A DNA stretch of 64,000 nt from Vibrio europaeus (GTDB lineage Bacteria; Pseudomonadota; Gammaproteobacteria; Enterobacterales; Vibrionaceae): NCBI RefSeq assembly GCF_001695575.1, contig NZ_LUAX01000007.1, positions 1,302,001 through 1,366,000 on the forward strand, in the 5' to 3' direction. Under the pieces are notes generated by a model. That model was not told where the DNA came from, searched no databases, and saw nothing but the letters and a program-made list of their open reading frames with translations. How positions within the stretch are numbered: the stretch's first letter is position 1; each line of letters begins with the position of its first letter. A program made the position numbers and the translations under genes. Positions 48,929-58,316 of the stretch are shown one piece after another.

Positions 48929-49918
48929 ATGAAAAAAACTTACCTGGCAATGTGTTTCAACTTATCGAACAGCATGATTGATGGCCTTGGTGAAGAGCAA
49001 GGTACTAACAGCGTTTGGTTGCCAATGATTCCTGCGGGTGAAGTAAAAGGCCGTGATGGTCGCATGTGGATGAACACCGAACCTGATGCGATTGTTGCTG
49101 CCTTTGATGCAAAACTTCCTTTCGACATTGAACACGCTACCGAGATTCGTGGCCCAGAAGGTAAAGACGCTGATGCAGCGGGTTGGATTCTGGCACTAGA
49201 AAACCGCGAAGGTGAGATTTGGGCACAAGTCGAATGGAACTATATCGGCCGCTATAAAATTACCGACAAGTTATATCTGTATTACTCCCCTGCTTTTAAC
49301 TATGACCAGCAAGGCGTCATTACTGCGATGAGCAGCGCTGGCTTAACCAACAAACCTAACTTTTATGTACCTGCCCTTAATCGACAAGAGGAAACCGACA
49401 TGCCGCTTTCACAACTGATTGCAGCCGCGCTTGGCCTAGCCGCAGACGCGACCGAAGAGCAAGGTGTTACCGCAATTAATTCACTTAAGTCTGAGAAAGA
49501 CATTGCGCTAAACCGTGCCGCTACGCCGGACTTAACTAAGTTCATCCCAATTGAAACACACACCGTTGCACTGAATCGCGCCACCACGGCTGAAGCTCAG
49601 TTAAAAGAAATCGACGATAAGAAAGTCGATGGCTTGGTTCAGGCTGCAATTGATGAAGGCAAGATTGCGCCAGCGAACAAAGACATGTTTGTTTCGATGT
49701 GTCGTGCTGAAGGCGGTATTGAGCAGTTCGAAGCGTTTGTGAAGAGTGCGCCATCTATTGCGACCAACTCTCAGGTTAAGAAGCCGAAAGTTGAAGGTGG
49801 CAGCCAGTTAGATAAAGACGAGCTTGCGATGTGTCGCAAGATGAATTTGACGGAAGAAGAGTTCCTAGCATCAAAGAACTCTATCGCGTCTAACCAAGAA
49901 CTGAATAAGGACGCGTAA
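48929..49918 (+). CDS. Phage protease/scaffold protein (Mu gpI-like)
   Basis: A 329-residue protein of the Mu I type. The N-terminal part (to about residue 160) is the protease domain, with FDIEHATEIRG and AAGWILALENREGEIWAQVE as typical stretches; the C-terminal half is the helical scaffold. GGAG six bases upstream points to ATG 48929 rather than the ATG at 48917. It processes head proteins during capsid assembly. Confidence 0.9.
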   Translation: MKKTYLAMCFNLSNSMIDGLGEEQGTNSVWLPMIPAGEVKGRDGRMWMNTEPDAIVAAFDAKLPFDIEHATEIRGPEGKDADAAGWILALENREGEIWAQVEWNYIGRYKITDKLYLYYSPAFNYDQQGVITAMSSAGLTNKPNFYVPALNRQEETDMPLSQLIAAALGLAADATEEQGVTAINSLKSEKDIALNRAATPDLTKFIPIETHTVALNRATTAEAQLKEIDDKKVDGLVQAAIDEGKIAPANKDMFVSMCRAEGGIEQFEAFVKSAPSIATNSQVKKPKVEGGSQLDKDELAMCRKMNLTEEEFLASKNSIASNQELNKDA

Positions 49919-49920
49919 TC

Positions 49921-50817
49921 ATGGCGACTGAAGCTCAAATTATTGAAGCGTTGTTTGTATCAATGAACGCCTCGTTCGTGAAAGGTGTTTCACGAGCAAA
50001 CCCACAATGGGACAAGATTGCTACTGAAGTGCCATCTTCTGGTGCCTCTAACTTCTATGGTTGGTTGGAAGACCTACCAGAGATTAAAGAATGGGTGGGT
50101 GACCGACAGCTGGCTGATGTGGGTAAGCATGGTTACGCCATTACTAACAAGACGTTCGAAAGCTCTATCTCTATCAGCCGTGAAAATGTTGAAGATGACC
50201 AAATCGGTCAGTACTCAGTATTGGCAGAACGTTTTGGTGATCAGGTAACGATGTTCCCAGACAAGCTTGCTTATCCATTGCTTGTGGCAGGTTTCACCAC
50301 GCTTTGTTATGACGGCCAGAACTACTTTGATTCTGACCACCCGTTAGACACGACACCTGCTTCAACGTTCTCGAACGTGGTGGGTGACCCGTCAACCGAT
50401 ACAGGTTCGCCTTGGTTCTTGATTGATAACTCGCAAACGCTGAAGCCTATCGTGTATCAGAACCGTCGTCCGTTCGTGTTCAAGAACATGAACCCGACAG
50501 AAGAGTACACCTGGTTCAACAACAAGTTTGCAGCGGGTACTGATGGGCGTTGTGAAGTTGGCTTCTCTTTCCCTCAATTAGCGATTGGCTCTAAAGCTGC
50601 GCTGACGGAAGCGAACTATGAAGCGGCAGTTAAACTACTTGGCGGTATGAAACGTGCCGATGGTGTGCCTCTGGGTGTTCGCCCTACCACGCTTGTGGTT
50701 GGCTATGCGAACCGTGCGGCAGCGAAGAAGCTGATTGAACGAATGCTCATCGAAGGCGGTGATACCAACGTGTATTTCCAAGACGTAGAAGTGATCGTTT
50801 CTCCATTCATCGCTTAA
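49921..50817 (+). CDS. Major capsid protein (Mu gpT-like)
   Basis: A 298-residue Mu T-type head protein. NASFVKGVSRANPQWDKIAT, ESSISISRENVEDDQIGQYS and CYDGQNYFDSDHP are family stretches. Follows the protease gene by 2 bp. Confidence 0.94.
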   Translation: MATEAQIIEALFVSMNASFVKGVSRANPQWDKIATEVPSSGASNFYGWLEDLPEIKEWVGDRQLADVGKHGYAITNKTFESSISISRENVEDDQIGQYSVLAERFGDQVTMFPDKLAYPLLVAGFTTLCYDGQNYFDSDHPLDTTPASTFSNVVGDPSTDTGSPWFLIDNSQTLKPIVYQNRRPFVFKNMNPTEEYTWFNNKFAAGTDGRCEVGFSFPQLAIGSKAALTEANYEAAVKLLGGMKRADGVPLGVRPTTLVVGYANRAAAKKLIERMLIEGGDTNVYFQDVEVIVSPFIA

Positions 50818-50870
50818 CCAGCAAGACAGATTGGCGGTAGCAATGCCGCCAACCTTTAGGGATTTATGCC

Positions 50871-51119
50871 ATGACTGTAAAAGTTGAACTTAATCCAAAC
50901 ACTTGGACGCTTATTTCTTCTGCTGCGGCGGGTTATATGGACAACCAAGCAGGCAGCGTTGTGAAGTACCGTGTTGAAGACTCAGCACCATCCGATGCTG
51001 AAACGTTTGGGCATCAACTGAAGCTTGAAAAAGGCATTGGTTGGTCTCGCGCTGTAGCGAAAAACATTTACGGAAGAACCGCCAGTTCAACAGGCGATGT
51101 CATCGTTACGGAAGGTTAA
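50871..51119 (+). CDS. Small unknown virion-region protein
   Basis: An 82-residue beta-rich protein right after the capsid gene. A role as a decoration protein is possible, but no family is recognised. Confidence 0.7.
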   Translation: MTVKVELNPNTWTLISSAAAGYMDNQAGSVVKYRVEDSAPSDAETFGHQLKLEKGIGWSRAVAKNIYGRTASSTGDVIVTEG

Positions 51120-51121
51120 GT

Positions 51122-51685
51122 ATGTTTTTTGAAAACTCACCACTGATAAGCCAAAGCGCACCGCCAGCACCTGAATCTGTTTTGCTTATGCGTGCCAGCT
51201 ATGTCACGCCAGATGCGAACGATTTAAAGCAAACGCTCGCGGCAGACAACACACCAGAAGCGATTCAATTTAACCAAATTCCTCTAGCGTCTGCTGACCT
51301 TTCCCTTGATTTATTAACAGGTGAAACCACAGCGCTTAAAGACTTTAGTGGAATGGTGAGCTTGAACGTTTCCATTTTGCGTGAGCTTGCAGGTGCGGGT
51401 AGCACCGATTGGGGAATGTTCATCGAAGTGTTCGATACAGGAACAGGCCAATGGGTAGCTTATGACGGCAGCTTGAGACCGATTACCTTAGATAGTCAGT
51501 CAACCGATGAGAAGCGAGCGATTGATTATTCTGTGTCTGTCTCCATCTTGGCGGGTGACAAATTCCGTTGGATGCATTCAACGAGCGATGCAAGCCGAAC
51601 GGTTTCCATTGTTTCATTTGGCGCGGCTAATGGGTTGCCCTCTTCAGCGGGTGTGATCATGAGTTTCTGGGGCATTAAACCGTAA
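51122..51685 (+). CDS. Unknown virion-region protein
   Basis: A 187-residue, probably beta-rich protein beginning MFFENSPLISQS. The ATG at 51122 lies two bases after the preceding stop; the 27 residues ahead of it in the longer frame overlap the previous gene and are rejected. No family recognised. Confidence 0.72.
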   Translation: MFFENSPLISQSAPPAPESVLLMRASYVTPDANDLKQTLAADNTPEAIQFNQIPLASADLSLDLLTGETTALKDFSGMVSLNVSILRELAGAGSTDWGMFIEVFDTGTGQWVAYDGSLRPITLDSQSTDEKRAIDYSVSVSILAGDKFRWMHSTSDASRTVSIVSFGAANGLPSSAGVIMSFWGIKP

Positions 51686-51723
51686 TTTAATCGCCATTAA
51701 ATATTCGTTTAAAGGAGTTCACA

Positions 51724-52347
51724 GTGAGTGGAACTAAAAAATCAACAACTGGAAAAGTTGGAAAAGTGGAAGGAAATTCCTCCACCGCTAAAGCGGAAGC
51801 CGAACAGAAAGCACTCGACAACGCCGATGCTGAATTAAAGGCCGAAGCAGAAGCTGAAACCAATGTTCAGTTAAAAACTACCGAACCGGAAGCATCAACA
51901 GCTGAAAGTTCATCTCAATCAGAGCCTGATTCTAAGAAACTTGAAAAGGTGGAGAACGACAAGCCGGAGCAAGATGCGTCGATGGTGGGCACTGAAACCA
52001 AAGAAGGAAAGGCAAGTGAGCAAGTGGATTCAAAGAAAGATGATGTGGTTCATCCTGGGGATGGCGTTGACGCTATCGGTATTCTTGGCGCTTTCAAAGT
52101 ATGCGCTAAATCAGATGCTGGGTTTTGGCGCTCAGGCGTTCAGTTCCATCGTCTCCAAGAAAAACTGGTGCTTGTGGTGGAGCAAGAGCCGGATGCGTCT
52201 GCGCGAGTTCATGCGAAAGATCATGAACCAGAGTGCGTGGTGTTCCTCTCTCCTGAAAAGGCGAAGCGAGTACACGACGAGCCGCACCTGACGGTTGAAG
52301 TTGTTGAGCTTGAAGACGTACTCGATCTTCAAGACATGCAGCAATAA
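51724..52347 (+). CDS. Head-tail region protein with a low-complexity N terminus (HI1506/gp35-like)
   Basis: A 207-residue protein with a GTG start preceded by AAAGGAG. Residues about 1-105 are an extended Ala/Glu/Lys/Ser region, and the C-terminal 100 residues form a compact domain (FWRSGVQFHRLQEKLVL). The layout fits the gp35/HI1506 proteins of Mu-like prophages. Function unknown. Confidence 0.75.
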   Translation: MSGTKKSTTGKVGKVEGNSSTAKAEAEQKALDNADAELKAEAEAETNVQLKTTEPEASTAESSSQSEPDSKKLEKVENDKPEQDASMVGTETKEGKASEQVDSKKDDVVHPGDGVDAIGILGAFKVCAKSDAGFWRSGVQFHRLQEKLVLVVEQEPDASARVHAKDHEPECVVFLSPEKAKRVHDEPHLTVEVVELEDVLDLQDMQQ

Positions 52348-52371
52348 CGTTTTTAAAAGGTAGTAAATACG

Positions 52372-52806
52372 ATGGCAACTTACGCAACTAAACAAGACTT
52401 ACTTGATCGTGATGAGCAGATGCTGTGGAACTTTGCGGTAGACCGCACCACAGGCGAACTCAACGATGTTTGGATTAACCAGGCATTAGACCAAGCTGAT
52501 GAAGAGATTAACTCTTTCTTAGGTCGTCGTTATGTTCTGCCACTGCCGACTGTGCCAGGCATGTTGAATAAGGTTGCCATCACTATTGCGTTCTACTGGT
52601 TAGCCGACCGTGACCAACAGGCCACGAACCTGCTAGAAGAGCGCTACAAGATGCAGCTTGAAACCCTGCGTGAGATAGCCAATGGCAAGCGCGAACTTGG
52701 TTTGCCAACCATCGAAGCCCCAAGCGAAAGCAGCGTGGGCAAGGTTGAGCTGATTCAAGAGAACGAGCGCCAGTTCACCCGCAACAGTTTGAAAGGCGTC
52801 TTGTAA
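52372..52806 (+). CDS. DUF1320 head-completion protein (Mu gp36/J)
   Basis: A 144-residue DUF1320 protein: YATKQDLLDRDEQMLWNFA, INSFLGRRYVLPLP, IAFYWLADRD. It is the adaptor between portal and tail. Stop overlaps the next start. Confidence 0.9.
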   Translation: MATYATKQDLLDRDEQMLWNFAVDRTTGELNDVWINQALDQADEEINSFLGRRYVLPLPTVPGMLNKVAITIAFYWLADRDQQATNLLEERYKMQLETLREIANGKRELGLPTIEAPSESSVGKVELIQENERQFTRNSLKGVL

Positions 52807-53351
52807 TGTCGATTGGTGTTCAAGTGTCGGGAACGCAAGAGCTTGAGCGCTATCAACAGCTGCTTGAAACCCTAAGCGACCCAAAGCACAAAGTTGAATT
52901 GCTTGATTCGTTAGGTGGAATTGTAGAGAGCCAAACCAGAAGAAGAATCGCCGATGAGAAAACGTCACCTGATGGTCATCGTTGGGATGATTGGTCTAGC
53001 AGTTATGCGAAGACTCGACATGGAAACCAATCCCTTTTGCAAGGCGAAGGCGATTTGTTGGACTCCATCCAGTACCAGGTGCAGCGCAACCAAGTTCGAA
53101 TTGGATCGCCGCTGGCCTACGCTGGCGTTCATCAAGATGGCTTTTCTGGTCCGGTTCAAGTGTCTGCTCATACGCGCCTTATCACACAAGCCTTTGGTAA
53201 AGCGTTGGCATTTCCGGTCTATCAGTCTGTAGGGGCGTTCACTCGCATGATGAACATTCCACAGCGTGAATACTTAGGGCTAAGTACCGACAACCAATCT
53301 GAAGTGTATGCGGTTATCGGTGACTTCTGGAAGGAGTTAATGAATGTCTAG
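52806..53351 (+). CDS. Virion morphogenesis protein (Mu gpG)
   Basis: A 181-residue protein of the phage virion morphogenesis family: QTRRRIADEKTSPDGHRWDD, RLITQAFGKALAFPVYQ. In Mu the G gene precedes the protease; here it stands after gp36, an order seen in other Mu-like phages. Confidence 0.9.
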   Translation: MSIGVQVSGTQELERYQQLLETLSDPKHKVELLDSLGGIVESQTRRRIADEKTSPDGHRWDDWSSSYAKTRHGNQSLLQGEGDLLDSIQYQVQRNQVRIGSPLAYAGVHQDGFSGPVQVSAHTRLITQAFGKALAFPVYQSVGAFTRMMNIPQREYLGLSTDNQSEVYAVIGDFWKELMNV

Positions 53352-53934
53352 ACCCGACTTTACCACCAGTGGTTCTACCGTTTGGGCCGTGAATGAAATC
53401 GTTCAGTACCTTAAGCCAAAGCTTGAAGGTGGTGTGCGTGAAATAGAAAAGATCCAAACCGTTGAGCGCCACATTGGCCGCTTTGATAAGGCGGATGATA
53501 TTAAGCGCTGGATGTCGAACCGTGACGGTGGCGTTCGTATTGCTGCCCTACGTGTTCCGCAATATGAAACCGTGGGTAATCGCTTAATTGGTAACGTTAA
53601 CCTGGTGGCCTATGTGTTTACTACCGACCAGTTCGGTTACGAAAAAGACCTACGTGCCGAAGTGGTCGCAGGAAAGTTGGTGCGTGAACTGGTGGATAGA
53701 AGCGCACTGCCAACGGCCTATGGTCGCGTTGAAAACGTACGCAGTGACAATTTATACAGCGGTGAAATTGACAAGCTTGGTATTGCTATCTGGTCTGTCA
53801 CTTGGTCGCAGCAATGGTACTTAGATGAAGATATTGATCTCAGTACGTTAGATGACTTCATTACCTTTGGTCTGAAAGGTGAAATCGCAGATGGCGCACC
53901 CACCATTGATGGTGAAGTGAAGCTGCCTCAATAA
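53344..53934 (+). CDS. DUF1834 tail-completion protein (Mu gp37/K)
   Basis: A 196-residue DUF1834/gp37 protein. It overlaps gpG by 8 bp and contacts the tail end of the head-tail joint. Confidence 0.85.
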   Translation: MSRPDFTTSGSTVWAVNEIVQYLKPKLEGGVREIEKIQTVERHIGRFDKADDIKRWMSNRDGGVRIAALRVPQYETVGNRLIGNVNLVAYVFTTDQFGYEKDLRAEVVAGKLVRELVDRSALPTAYGRVENVRSDNLYSGEIDKLGIAIWSVTWSQQWYLDEDIDLSTLDDFITFGLKGEIADGAPTIDGEVKLPQ

Positions 53935-53961
53935 ACCGTGACACAAATATAGGACTTAATC

Positions 53962-54243
53962 ATGTCGTTAAAAAAGAATCTGATCCCCATTAAACCCAAG
54001 AACGCCGAAGTGCCCGTACGCAAACCTGAAGGTGGTTTTGTTAACGCAGCTGGTGAAGAAGTCGAACGCACAGGCTACTGGGTTCGAAGAATTAATGATG
54101 GCGACGTGGTACTAGTCCCTAAAAAAGATTGGGATGCAGCCAAGGCGGCACTGGCAAAAGAAAAAGCCGATGCCATCGAGCAACAAAAGAAAGCGCTGGC
54201 GAAAGAAGCCAAGGCTACAACCTCTAAAACTGAAGGAGAATAA
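53962..54243 (+). CDS. DUF2635 protein (Mu gp38)
   Basis: A 93-residue protein. The N-terminal 60 residues match DUF2635 (GGFVNAAGEEVERTGYWVRR) and the C-terminal 30 are a charged Lys/Ala helix. It directly precedes the sheath gene. Confidence 0.83.
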   Translation: MSLKKNLIPIKPKNAEVPVRKPEGGFVNAAGEEVERTGYWVRRINDGDVVLVPKKDWDAAKAALAKEKADAIEQQKKALAKEAKATTSKTEGE

Positions 54244-54245
54244 GC

Positions 54246-55724
54246 ATGTCATTGGGCTCTATTCCTAACGATATTCGAGTACCACTCGTTTATATCGAGA
54301 TCGACAACAGCGAAGCGAATTCAGGCACACCCGCTTTGGCTCAGAAAGTATTAGTCCTTGGCCAACAGCTGGCAACGGGCAGTGCTGATGCACTTACGCT
54401 GAATCGTATTACCACAAGTGAAAGCCAAATAGACGACCTTTACGGTAAAGGTGCAATGCTTTCTCGTACGCTTAAGAAGTTCCGCAAAACCAATGAATAT
54501 ACAGACGTGTATGCATTGGGTGTGGCTGACTTAGCAGCAAGTGCGGCTAAGGGTGAGATTGCCGTTACGGCAACCACGGTTAAAGCAGGTGTGATCGCGT
54601 TATTGATTGCTGGTGAAAGCGTGCAGGTAACGGTGAAAGATACGGACGATGCTGATTCTATTGCGACGGCCATCATTGCTAAGGTGAATGCTGATACCAA
54701 CCTGCCTGTTACTGCTGCTTTGAAAACAGCTGAGACAGATATTGTAGAGCTGACGTGTAAATGGACAGGTATTACGGGCGACGATATCGATATCCGTTAC
54801 AACTACTACGACGGTGAGTTCTTGCCTAGTGGTGTGACTATTGCGATTACTGCCATGACAGGCGGCGCAGGAACGCCAGACATGAGCGCTGTTATCGCGG
54901 CTATTCCGAACGAATGGTACAACCATATCGTGATGCCATTTAACGATACCCAATCAATGAATGACCTACGTGACGAGCTGATTAATCGTTGGGGCCCACT
55001 CAAGATGATTGAAGGCATTGCTTATACCGCGTTCCGTGGCACCTTTGCTGAAACGGGTGCGTTTGGCTCTGCGCGTAATGACTTCTTGTTTACGTGTATG
55101 GGTACGAACAGTTCGCCAAACTCGCCTTGGGAGTTTGCTGCCGCTTATGCAGGCCGTGCGTCTTACTCGCTTGGTATTGACCCTGCTCGCCCTCTTCAAA
55201 CGTTAGTGCTAACCAGTTTGCTGCCACCGGCTAAAACCGCACAGTGGGACATGACCGAACGCAATCTACTTTTGCACGATGGCATTGCAACCTATTCCGT
55301 TACGCCAGGTAATGAAATTGCAATTGAGCGTGAAGTGTCAATGTACCGTGAGAACGTGTATGGCGACCCAGACCCAAGTTACCTCGATATCACTACACCA
55401 GCGACATTGGGTTACTTGCGTTACTCACTTCGAACCATGGTGACTAACCGATTCCCTCGCCATAAGTTGGCAGGTGACGATGTACTTGATCGCCTTGACC
55501 CTGGTCAGCCTGTGGTGACACCAAAGATTATGCGCAATGCCGTGTTAGAGCTTGCCAATAATGACTGGGTGCCAAGTGCTTTGATGGAAGACTTCGATGG
55601 TTTCAAAGAGACGTTGGAACTGTATCGAGATACGAGTGATCAGAACCGTTTGAACTGTGTGTTTAAGCCAGACATTGTAAATCAGTTCCGTATTTTCGCC
55701 GCACTAATGCAGTTCAAACTTTAA
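54246..55724 (+). CDS. Tail sheath protein (Mu gpL)
   Basis: A 492-residue contractile tail sheath protein. Family stretches include VPLVYIEIDNSEANSG, PFNDTQSMNDLRDELINRWG and SYLDITTPATLGYLRYSLR. The sheath shows that the phage is a myovirus. Confidence 0.95.
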   Translation: MSLGSIPNDIRVPLVYIEIDNSEANSGTPALAQKVLVLGQQLATGSADALTLNRITTSESQIDDLYGKGAMLSRTLKKFRKTNEYTDVYALGVADLAASAAKGEIAVTATTVKAGVIALLIAGESVQVTVKDTDDADSIATAIIAKVNADTNLPVTAALKTAETDIVELTCKWTGITGDDIDIRYNYYDGEFLPSGVTIAITAMTGGAGTPDMSAVIAAIPNEWYNHIVMPFNDTQSMNDLRDELINRWGPLKMIEGIAYTAFRGTFAETGAFGSARNDFLFTCMGTNSSPNSPWEFAAAYAGRASYSLGIDPARPLQTLVLTSLLPPAKTAQWDMTERNLLLHDGIATYSVTPGNEIAIEREVSMYRENVYGDPDPSYLDITTPATLGYLRYSLRTMVTNRFPRHKLAGDDVLDRLDPGQPVVTPKIMRNAVLELANNDWVPSALMEDFDGFKETLELYRDTSDQNRLNCVFKPDIVNQFRIFAALMQFKL

Positions 55725-55739
55725 TAGGGAGTACACACC

Positions 55740-56093
55740 ATGGGACAAATCCTTGGTCAAGTTGTTGTTCGTGCTAACAGCAAGCAACTAAAAACAAAGA
55801 AGGGTTCAACTTTGAACCCAGGTGGTTTCACTCACGTTTCTCACGCAGGGCCAAACCGTATTTGGGGTAAGTCGAAAGAGTTCACGCCATCTACTGTAGC
55901 GGTAGTCATTGCTGCTGATGAAGATGTGGATGTCATCGAGATTAATAACATGACAGACGCAACTTTAACTTGGGAAGGCGATAACGGTGTCGACTACATG
56001 ATTACAGGTGCATCACCACAAGCCCCTTTCCAGTTAAGTGACTCTGGTGATATTACGGGCACGTTCGAAGGCAACCCTGCGGAGAAAATCTAA
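55740..56093 (+). CDS. Tail tube protein (Mu gpM)
   Basis: A 117-residue tail tube protein that forms the inner tube under the sheath. GSTLNPGGFTHVSHAGPN is distinctive. Stop overlaps the next start. Confidence 0.88.
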   Translation: MGQILGQVVVRANSKQLKTKKGSTLNPGGFTHVSHAGPNRIWGKSKEFTPSTVAVVIAADEDVDVIEINNMTDATLTWEGDNGVDYMITGASPQAPFQLSDSGDITGTFEGNPAEKI

Positions 56094-56437
56094 TGGCCAT
56101 CATGACCTTTGCATTGGATCATGGTTTCAAGGTGGGCGAAGCCGTCCACCATGAAGTTGGTCTAAGAGAGTTAAGCTCTGGTGATTACATCGATGCGCAG
56201 TTAGCGGCAGAGAAAGTGATCGTGAATGATGGTGTGGCCATGGCGTACACCTCTGATGTGCTTTATGGCATTGAGCTTCTTGTTCGTCAGGTTGAGTACA
56301 TTGGCAGTGTTCAGGGGCCTATCTCTATCAAGGAGTTAAGAAAGCTGCACCAGGACGACTTTAAACTGCTGCAAGAAAAAGCAAGTGAGCTTGATGAGCT
56401 GATTACCAAGGAGCTCGAAAACAGGGGGCGATCTTAA
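56093..56437 (+). CDS. Tail assembly chaperone, short form (Mu gp41)
   Basis: A 114-residue tail assembly chaperone. The zero-frame product ends at TAA 56435-56437. The last codons carry the sequence GGGGGCGA, at which a fraction of ribosomes should shift to make a longer form. Both forms bind the tape-measure protein during tail assembly in related phages. Confidence 0.9.
   Translation: MAIMTFALDHGFKVGEAVHHEVGLRELSSGDYIDAQLAAEKVIVNDGVAMAYTSDVLYGIELLVRQVEYIGSVQGPISIKELRKLHQDDFKLLQEKASELDELITKELENRGRS
56424..56431 (+). promoter_or_regulatory. Programmed -2 frameshift site GGGGGCGA
   Basis: The zero-frame codons are AGG GGG CGA TCT TAA. Moving back two bases after the GGG codon continues into GGC GAT CTT, a frame open to 56579. 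The octamer is the one I recall for the phage Mu gp41 -2 shift. Confidence 0.88.
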
Positions 56438-56579
56438 GGCGCTACCGGAAGTCTGTGAAAACTTGCAACTGGCGATGTGTTCAAGAATTCCGTTAAGCGT
56501 CACCACTGCCATGCCTTTGCGGCGACTACTCAAAACCTATCGAAAACTAAGAGAACAATCCAATGGCACAGAAACTTGA
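56427..56579 (+). CDS. Frameshifted C-terminal extension of the tail assembly chaperone (gp41')
   Basis: The frame GDLKALPEVCENLQLAMCSR and on to a TGA at 56577-56579 has no start codon of its own and is only reached by a shift of -2 (or +1) from gp41. It adds 50 residues and gives a long form of about 162. It fills the otherwise empty 125 bp between gp41 and the tape-measure gene and overlaps the start of the latter by 17 bp. Confidence 0.87.
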   Translation, partial: GDLKALPEVCENLQLAMCSRIPLSVTTAMPLRRLLKTYRKLREQSNGTET

Positions 56580-58305
56580 AACCGATATTGTCTTAAACCT
56601 TGCAGGCAACCTAGCGGCTAAGGCGCGTCAGTATGGTAATTCGATGGGAGAGTTCGCCAAGAAAAACCAAAAAGCCATGACACTCGTTAAAACCTCGACC
56701 GCCGCAGCTGGTCGGGGTATCGATGCTTTAGGTAATCGCTATGTGGGTCTGGCGGCAACCTTTGTCACTGGTGCTACTGTTCGTAATGTAGCAGCGTTTG
56801 ATGCTCAGATGGTTCGTATTGGCACCAATGCCAAGCTGTCTAGCGACCAAGTGGATGTGCTGACCCAATCTATTGAAGACTTTTCTACTCAAGCCGATAT
56901 CCGTATCGATACAACCACTCTCGCTACAGGCGTTGATACCTTACTTGGCAAGACAGGTGATCTTGAATTCGTAATGGACAACCTAGAGAACATGGGTGTG
57001 TTCATGCAAGCCTTTGGCGCTGATGCTGAATCGACAGGTGCGTTGTTTGCTCAGTTCAGAGAGAAAGGCATTCGTGATTCAGAAGCTGTAATGAAAACCA
57101 TTGATGAACTGTACGGCCAGTTCGCCATTGGTAGTGTGAGCGTTAAGGATTTGGCAGGGATATCAGAGCAGCTTTTTGCTACCTATCAAGCCAAAGGCCC
57201 TGAAGCGATTACACAAATGTCTGCCCTTGTTCAGTTGTTTGCAAAGGCAAAAGGTAACGCCAACGAATCACTAACATCTATTCAAGCCGTGTTCGCCACT
57301 TTCTCAGACAAAAAGAAAGTTGAGTTTCTAGACAAACAAGGCATCGCTGTATTTAAAGAAGGCACTAAAGAATTACGAGAGCCAGTAGAACTACTGCTTG
57401 AAGTGTTAGATGCGGCAAAAAATGACCCGTTAAAGTTAGGCGATGTATTCGACCAGACTTCATTGCAAGGTCTGTCTTCTATTTATTCTCAAGAGAACAA
57501 AGATCTTCTTCTACAAATGACTTCTGGTACTGGTGAGCTAGGGGCAACGCAAGAAGCGGCTGCTAAGAATGCCGCCACGTTAAATAGTGCAATGACCTCT
57601 CTGAATAACTCATTCAATAAATTTGCCAATCAAAGGCTGGCTGAACCAATTCAAGAACTCGCTGATGCTATTAACAGTGTTGATGATGAAACCATTCAAA
57701 ACTGGTTGAAGTGGGGTGAGACTGCACTATGGGTTGTCGGTGGTTTGGTTGCGGCTAAAAAAGGATTAGACATTGCTGCTTCGGTTAAGACCGTATTTGG
57801 TAAAGGTGGCGTTCCTGGTGCAGGCGGTAAAGGTGGGTTTCAAGATTTAGGCGCGATGCCTGTGTTTGTTGTAAACATGCCAGGTGGTGGCATGAGTTGT
57901 CTAGGTGGTGATCTTCCTGACGGGAAAAGCCCTAAAGGAGGTAAGCCATCTAAGTCTAGGTTTATGAGCCTTTCTAATTTAGCAGCTGCGACCACTGTAG
58001 GTTATGGACTTTCTATCATTCCTGACTTCTCTCCTATTAATGTTCGTCGCCAATCTGAAGTTGATAGAAGTCAACTGCCTGAAGGTTTCCCTGTTTCGGC
58101 TGGATTGATGGATGTGGTAGACGACTTCAAAAGTTGGTTTTCGTCGAGTTCAAGTAATGAAGGGACGGTCAACAATCCATATTTGTCTTCTAACACGGGA
58201 GGAAATATAAACGTAGATGTTTCAGTCAGTGATGACCGAATCACAACAAAGGTCACTTCCTCTTCACCAACCATTCAAATCGACCCAGATACGGGTACAA
58301 ATTAA
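56563..58305 (+). CDS. Tape-measure protein (Mu gp42)
   Basis: A 580-residue tape-measure protein that sets tail length. The N-terminal two thirds are helical and match the phage tail tape-measure family (TLATGVDTLLGKTGDLEFV, QTSLQGLSSIYSQENKDLL), and two hydrophobic segments follow near residues 385-405. The C-terminal 120 residues are glycine- and serine-rich. Confidence 0.9.
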   Translation: MAQKLETDIVLNLAGNLAAKARQYGNSMGEFAKKNQKAMTLVKTSTAAAGRGIDALGNRYVGLAATFVTGATVRNVAAFDAQMVRIGTNAKLSSDQVDVLTQSIEDFSTQADIRIDTTTLATGVDTLLGKTGDLEFVMDNLENMGVFMQAFGADAESTGALFAQFREKGIRDSEAVMKTIDELYGQFAIGSVSVKDLAGISEQLFATYQAKGPEAITQMSALVQLFAKAKGNANESLTSIQAVFATFSDKKKVEFLDKQGIAVFKEGTKELREPVELLLEVLDAAKNDPLKLGDVFDQTSLQGLSSIYSQENKDLLLQMTSGTGELGATQEAAAKNAATLNSAMTSLNNSFNKFANQRLAEPIQELADAINSVDDETIQNWLKWGETALWVVGGLVAAKKGLDIAASVKTVFGKGGVPGAGGKGGFQDLGAMPVFVVNMPGGGMSCLGGDLPDGKSPKGGKPSKSRFMSLSNLAAATTVGYGLSIIPDFSPINVRRQSEVDRSQLPEGFPVSAGLMDVVDDFKSWFSSSSSNEGTVNNPYLSSNTGGNINVDVSVSDDRITTKVTSSSPTIQIDPDTGTN

Positions 58306-58316
58306 AGGGGCTTTAA

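Noticed and set aside
52106..52395. Two overlapping minus-strand frames at the end of the gp35-like gene
   Set aside because: Both mirror the plus-strand gene, and they overlap each other; no independent evidence for either.
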